Shown one piece after another: positions 61,347 through 64,000 of a DNA stretch of 64,000 bases. The notes beneath the pieces are model-generated. The model had not been told where the DNA came from. It searched no databases and saw only the letters and a program-made list of their open reading frames with translations. The DNA comes from CAWGUU01 sp963825765 (lineage in GTDB: Bacteria > Actinomycetota > Acidimicrobiia > Acidimicrobiales > AC-14): contig CAWGUU010000003.1 of NCBI GenBank assembly GCA_963825765.1, positions 620,001-684,000 on the forward strand, written 5' to 3'. The translations under genes and the position numbers were made by a program. Position 1 is the stretch's first letter, and every line of letters starts with the position of its first letter.

Positions 61347-63067
61347 GCCAGGCGCACTCCAGCAAGTTCGAGACGACGGTGGACGGCCAGCCCCTGCCGG
61401 CGCACCTCGACGCCGCCGTCCTGCACCTGACCGTCGAGAACAGCGTGAAGCTGCCCGACTCCTTCTCCATCGCCTTCCGAGATCCTCACCGGGAGGTGCT
61501 CGACGTGGCCAAGGTCAAGATCGGGTCGAAGGTGGAGATCAAGGCGTTCTCCGAGACCGCGCCGCAGGGCGAGAAGCTGGTGAGCGGCGAGGTCACCGCC
61601 CTCGAGGCCGAGCTCGACGCCGAAGCCACCACCACCGTCGTGAGGGGCCTCGACCTCTCCCACCGGCTGTTCCGCGGCCGCACGACGGAGAGCTACGCCA
61701 ACGTCACCTACTCCGACGTCGCCTCGAAGGTGGCCCGGCGGGCGGGGCTCGAGACGGGCACGGTGGACTCCACCAAGACCGTCCACGACCACGTCTCCCA
61801 GGGCAACGTGACGGACTGGGAGTTCCTCAGCGGGCTGGCGCGGGAGGTGGGGTTCCACGTCGGGGTCATGGACGGCAAGTTCGAGTTCCGCAAGCCGAAG
61901 GACTCGGCCGGTGGTCCGTCCGAAGGGTCGTACACCTCGAAGGACCCGCTGCAGCTCGTGATGGGCAAGGACCTGCTCCGCTTCAGGGCCGTCGTGCGCT
62001 CCAGCGAGCAGGTCGCCGAGGTCCAGGTCAGGGGCTGGGACATGCGCCAGAAGAAGGCGGTCGTGGGCATGGCGCCGGCCAGGACGACGAGCGCCGTCAT
62101 CGGCACCACGCCGACGGACCTGGCCGGCACGTTCTCGAGCCGGCCCTTCGTCGGCGTCGACGTGCCCTACGACAAGCAGAGCGAGGTGGACGCCGCCGCC
62201 CTGGCGCTGGCCGAGGACGTGGCCGGCTCGTTTGCCGAGTTCGAAGGTGTGGCGCGTGGCAACCCCCAGATCCGCGCCGGTCGGGCGCTGAGCCTGGCGC
62301 TGGTGAAGGCCCCCTTCGACGGCAAGTACAGCGTGACGAGCAGCCGGCACGTCTACGAGCCGGAGACCGGCTACACCGTCTGGTTCACCGTGTGCGGGAG
62401 CCAGGACCGCTCGATGTACGGCCTGGTGTCCAACGGCGCGGCCCACGGCGGAGCCGCTCCGGCCATCCGGGGCGTCACCACCGCCATCGTCACCGACGTC
62501 AACGACCCCCTCTCGCTCGGGAGGGTGAAGCTCCAGTTCCCGTGGCTGTCGGACACCTACGTCAGCGACTGGGCCCGCACCGTGCAGCTGTGCGCCGGCA
62601 GCAACCGGGGCGGCGTCATGCTCCCCGAGGTCAACGACGAGGTGCTCGTCGCCTTCGACCACGGCGACCTGCGCCGGCCGTTCGTGCTGGGAGAGCTGCA
62701 CAACGGCGTGGACAAGCCCCAGCTGGGCGACTCCCTCGTCGACCCGTCGACCGGGGCGGTGCGCCGGCGCGGCTTCATCTCCAAGAAGGGCGCCGGCCTG
62801 GTGTTCCTCGACGACGACGGCAAGGAGGGCGTCACCCTGTTCACCGGCGACCACCAGCTGCGATTGGCCCTCGACAAGACGGGCACGACGATCAAGGTCG
62901 ACAGCAACGGCAAGGTCGAGATCGAAGCCGCGACCGACGTGACGGTGAAGGCCGGCACCAGCCTGAAGCTCGAGGCCGGCGCGTCCATGGAGCTGAAGGC
63001 ACCCACCATCTCGATCAACGGCAGTGGCCCGGTGTCGGTCAAGGGCCAGCCGGTCCGGCTCAACTAG
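61343..63067 (+). CDS. eCIS spike protein, VgrG/gp27-gp5 fusion
   Basis: 574 residues from GTG 61343. Gp27-like hub (~1-370; LTVENSVKLPDSFSIAFRD, EFLSGLAREVGF), OB-fold domain (~380-460; AIVTDVNDPLSLGRVKLQFPWL, SDWARTVQ, PEVNDEVLVAF) and beta-helical needle (~510-574; VTVKAGTSLKLEAGASMELKAP). Trimers form the spike carrying the PAAR tip. Followed by the degenerate repeat at 63068. Confidence 0.95.
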   Translation: MSQAHSSKFETTVDGQPLPAHLDAAVLHLTVENSVKLPDSFSIAFRDPHREVLDVAKVKIGSKVEIKAFSETAPQGEKLVSGEVTALEAELDAEATTTVVRGLDLSHRLFRGRTTESYANVTYSDVASKVARRAGLETGTVDSTKTVHDHVSQGNVTDWEFLSGLAREVGFHVGVMDGKFEFRKPKDSAGGPSEGSYTSKDPLQLVMGKDLLRFRAVVRSSEQVAEVQVRGWDMRQKKAVVGMAPARTTSAVIGTTPTDLAGTFSSRPFVGVDVPYDKQSEVDAAALALAEDVAGSFAEFEGVARGNPQIRAGRALSLALVKAPFDGKYSVTSSRHVYEPETGYTVWFTVCGSQDRSMYGLVSNGAAHGGAAPAIRGVTTAIVTDVNDPLSLGRVKLQFPWLSDTYVSDWARTVQLCAGSNRGGVMLPEVNDEVLVAFDHGDLRRPFVLGELHNGVDKPQLGDSLVDPSTGAVRRRGFISKKGAGLVFLDDDGKEGVTLFTGDHQLRLALDKTGTTIKVDSNGKVEIEAATDVTVKAGTSLKLEAGASMELKAPTISINGSGPVSVKGQPVRLN

Positions 63068-63118
63068 CGACACGAATCAGGCCACACGAATCAGGCCACA
63101 CGAATCAGGCCACAGGAA
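63068..63118 (+). repeat. 14-bp repeat before the PAAR gene, possible degenerate relay
   Basis: Three near-exact 14-bp units of type CACACGAATCAGGC and a partial fourth lie between the VgrG-like stop and the PAAR gene. Replacing ACGA by ATGA in each unit would recreate a 14-nt relay (ATG AAT CAG GCC ACA TGA); as it stands no start codons remain. A good AGAGAGGAGA site follows, so the PAAR gene starts on its own. Confidence 0.6.
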
Positions 63119-63135
63119 TCAGAGAGGAGACGACG

Positions 63136-63531
63136 ATGCCAGGGCCCGCTGCGGTGATGGGCGACAAGGTGACCGGGATGTGCGCGACCCACCTCATGCC
63201 CGGGGCGTTCGGCGCGCCGCAGCCGAGCCCGCCGCTGCCGTTCTCGGCGCCGTTGACCCTGGGCCTGGCCCCCACGGTGCTGATCAGCGGCAGGCCGGCG
63301 GCCGTCGTCGGCTCGTCCGGCCTCAACCTCCCGCCCCACGTCGGGCTCCATCCGAGCGACCCGCACATGGTGCCGACCGTGCAGCAGGGCACGGTCATGG
63401 CCGGCGTGCCGACCGTGTTGATCGAGGGCAAGCCGGCGGCGACGACCGGCTCGGCCTGCACCATGTGCTTCGGCCTGCCGGGCACCCTCGTCGGGACCGC
63501 AGCAACTGTCCTCATAGGTGTCGGCGCATGA
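63136..63531 (+). CDS. eCIS PAAR-repeat spike tip
   Basis: 131 residues from ATG 63136 (SD AGAGGAGA). PAAR pattern: PAAVMGDKVTGMCATHLMPG, VLISGRPAAVVGSS, GTVMAGVPTVLIEGKPAATTGSACTMC, GTLVGTAATVLIG. It caps the spike and holds a metal. Stop overlaps the gp25-like ATG (63528). Confidence 0.94.
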   Translation: MPGPAAVMGDKVTGMCATHLMPGAFGAPQPSPPLPFSAPLTLGLAPTVLISGRPAAVVGSSGLNLPPHVGLHPSDPHMVPTVQQGTVMAGVPTVLIEGKPAATTGSACTMCFGLPGTLVGTAATVLIGVGA

Positions 63532-63947
63532 GCGAGGACTTCATCGGGGCGGGAGTGGCATTCCCCTTGCACACCGACGCCACCGGGGGCGTCGCCCTGG
63601 TGACCCGGGACACCGAGCTGCGCGAGGCCATCGGGATCATCCTCGGCACCGCCTTCGGCGAGCGGCCGATGCGGCCGCAGTTCGGCTGCGGCGTCCACGA
63701 CTACGTCTTCGCCCCGGCCAACGACGACACCGCCAGCCACCTGGGCCACGAGGTGAGAGAGGCGCTCGACCGGTGGGAGCCCCGCATCGACGTCACCAAC
63801 GTCGACGTGTCCCTCGACCACGACGACCGCAGCATGTTCTACATCGACATCCGCTACACGGTCCGGGCCACCAACGACCCGCGGAACCTCGTGTTCCCGT
63901 TCTACGTGATCCCGGCCGAGGAGACACCAGTGAGGGTGGACCAGTGA
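63528..63947 (+). CDS. eCIS baseplate wedge protein, gp25-like
   Basis: 139 residues. Gp25/lysozyme-like wedge motifs: VRDAIGIILGTAFGERPMRPQFGCGVHDYVF in pieces LREAIGIILGTAFGERPMRP and FGCGVHDYVF, and SMFYIDIRYTV. It anchors the sheath to the baseplate. Overlaps the PAAR and baseplate-J genes (ATGA, GTGA). Confidence 0.95.
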   Translation: MSEDFIGAGVAFPLHTDATGGVALVTRDTELREAIGIILGTAFGERPMRPQFGCGVHDYVFAPANDDTASHLGHEVREALDRWEPRIDVTNVDVSLDHDDRSMFYIDIRYTVRATNDPRNLVFPFYVIPAEETPVRVDQ

Positions 63948-64000
63948 CCCTGCCCGCGCCCAACCTCGACGACCGCCGCTTCCAGGACCTCGTCGACGAC
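63944..64000 (+). CDS. start of eCIS baseplate J/gp6-like protein (3' end outside window)
   Basis: GTG 63944 overlaps the gp25-like stop and reads MTLPAPNLDDRRFQDLVDD to the window edge, the typical opening of baseplate J-type wedge proteins in actinobacterial eCIS. Only 19 codons are present, so the call rests mostly on position and this opening motif. Confidence 0.75.
   Translation, partial: MTLPAPNLDDRRFQDLVDD

Noticed and set aside
60143..63073. A 976-residue minus-strand open frame
   Set aside because: Antisense shadow of tube-2, LysM and VgrG-like genes, all of which have clear motifs and coupled starts on the plus strand.

Overview
The window is 64 kb of very GC-rich DNA, densely packed with genes that often share the four bases ATGA or GTGA at stop/start junctions. 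Several features point to the phylum Actinomycetota: a CtaC/D/E/F oxidase with a QcrCAB complex carrying a diheme cytochrome c, a BldC-like regulator, the rpsO-pnp-M16 protease-dapB order, a group 1h-type [NiFe] hydrogenase and a Streptomyces-like contractile injection cluster. A member of the class Acidimicrobiia or a relative is my inference; no marker in the window settles it.

Layout. 1-6907: end of a high-affinity-type hydrogenase operon (small subunit cut by the window edge, large subunit), then a PAS histidine kinase, a single-domain response regulator, a frameshifted HEAT-repeat protein, a Mug-type DNA glycosylase and a DedA-like membrane protein. 6928-13006: a Cys-rich protein, a lipoprotein with two compensating frameshifts, and a complete sugar ABC importer. 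13063-16433: membrane/isoprenoid genes (UbiA-type prenyltransferase, phytol/dolichol-kinase-like protein, guanylate-kinase-like protein, two related tiny proteins). 16471-21055, minus strand: a cupredoxin lipoprotein, a neocarzinostatin-fold/RTX fusion protein, an MMPL transporter and half of an MFS sugar porter. 21253-28113, minus strand: the respiratory bc1-aa3 supercomplex operon ctaE-qcrCAB-ctaC-ctaD-ctaF, with a CAP protein and ctaG beside it. 28737-34658: an ABC exporter pair, a DUF732-like secreted protein and an rRNA/tRNA methyltransferase. 34662-46383: housekeeping genes (metallopeptidase, dapB, M16 peptidase, pnp, rpsO, arfB-like, era, corC-like, ybeY, phoH, HIT). 46425 to the end: an extracellular contractile injection system (eCIS) with BldC/LuxR regulators, DUF4255 cap-associated protein, AAA+ ATPase, DUF4157 protein, sheath, two tubes, LysM, VgrG-like spike, PAAR tip, gp25 and the start of baseplate J. 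It is interrupted by a VapBC-like pair sitting next to a cargo-like remnant.

The most unusual signal is not a gene. At four unrelated gene junctions (before ctaF, ybeY, an eCIS gene at 53569 and the LysM gene) the start of the downstream gene is duplicated in tandem as five- or six-codon mini-ORFs. Each mini-ORF stop overlaps the next start (ATGA or GTGA), so a ribosome could walk from the upstream gene or a single Shine-Dalgarno site through 2-5 tiny ORFs into the real gene. A fifth junction (before the PAAR gene) carries a 14-bp repeat that looks like the same device with its start codons lost. Because each unit carries its own start and stop, changing the copy number does not change the frame of the gene. 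This could be a slippage-tunable translational dimmer, or a neutral by-product of slippage at coupled junctions. Other start regions (ctaC, the small proteins at 14477/14606) show related duplications. Inverted-repeat elements with different arms but a shared CTATAYGCRG core, a duplicated 53-bp hairpin and a 24-bp perfect palindrome are further unexplained structures.
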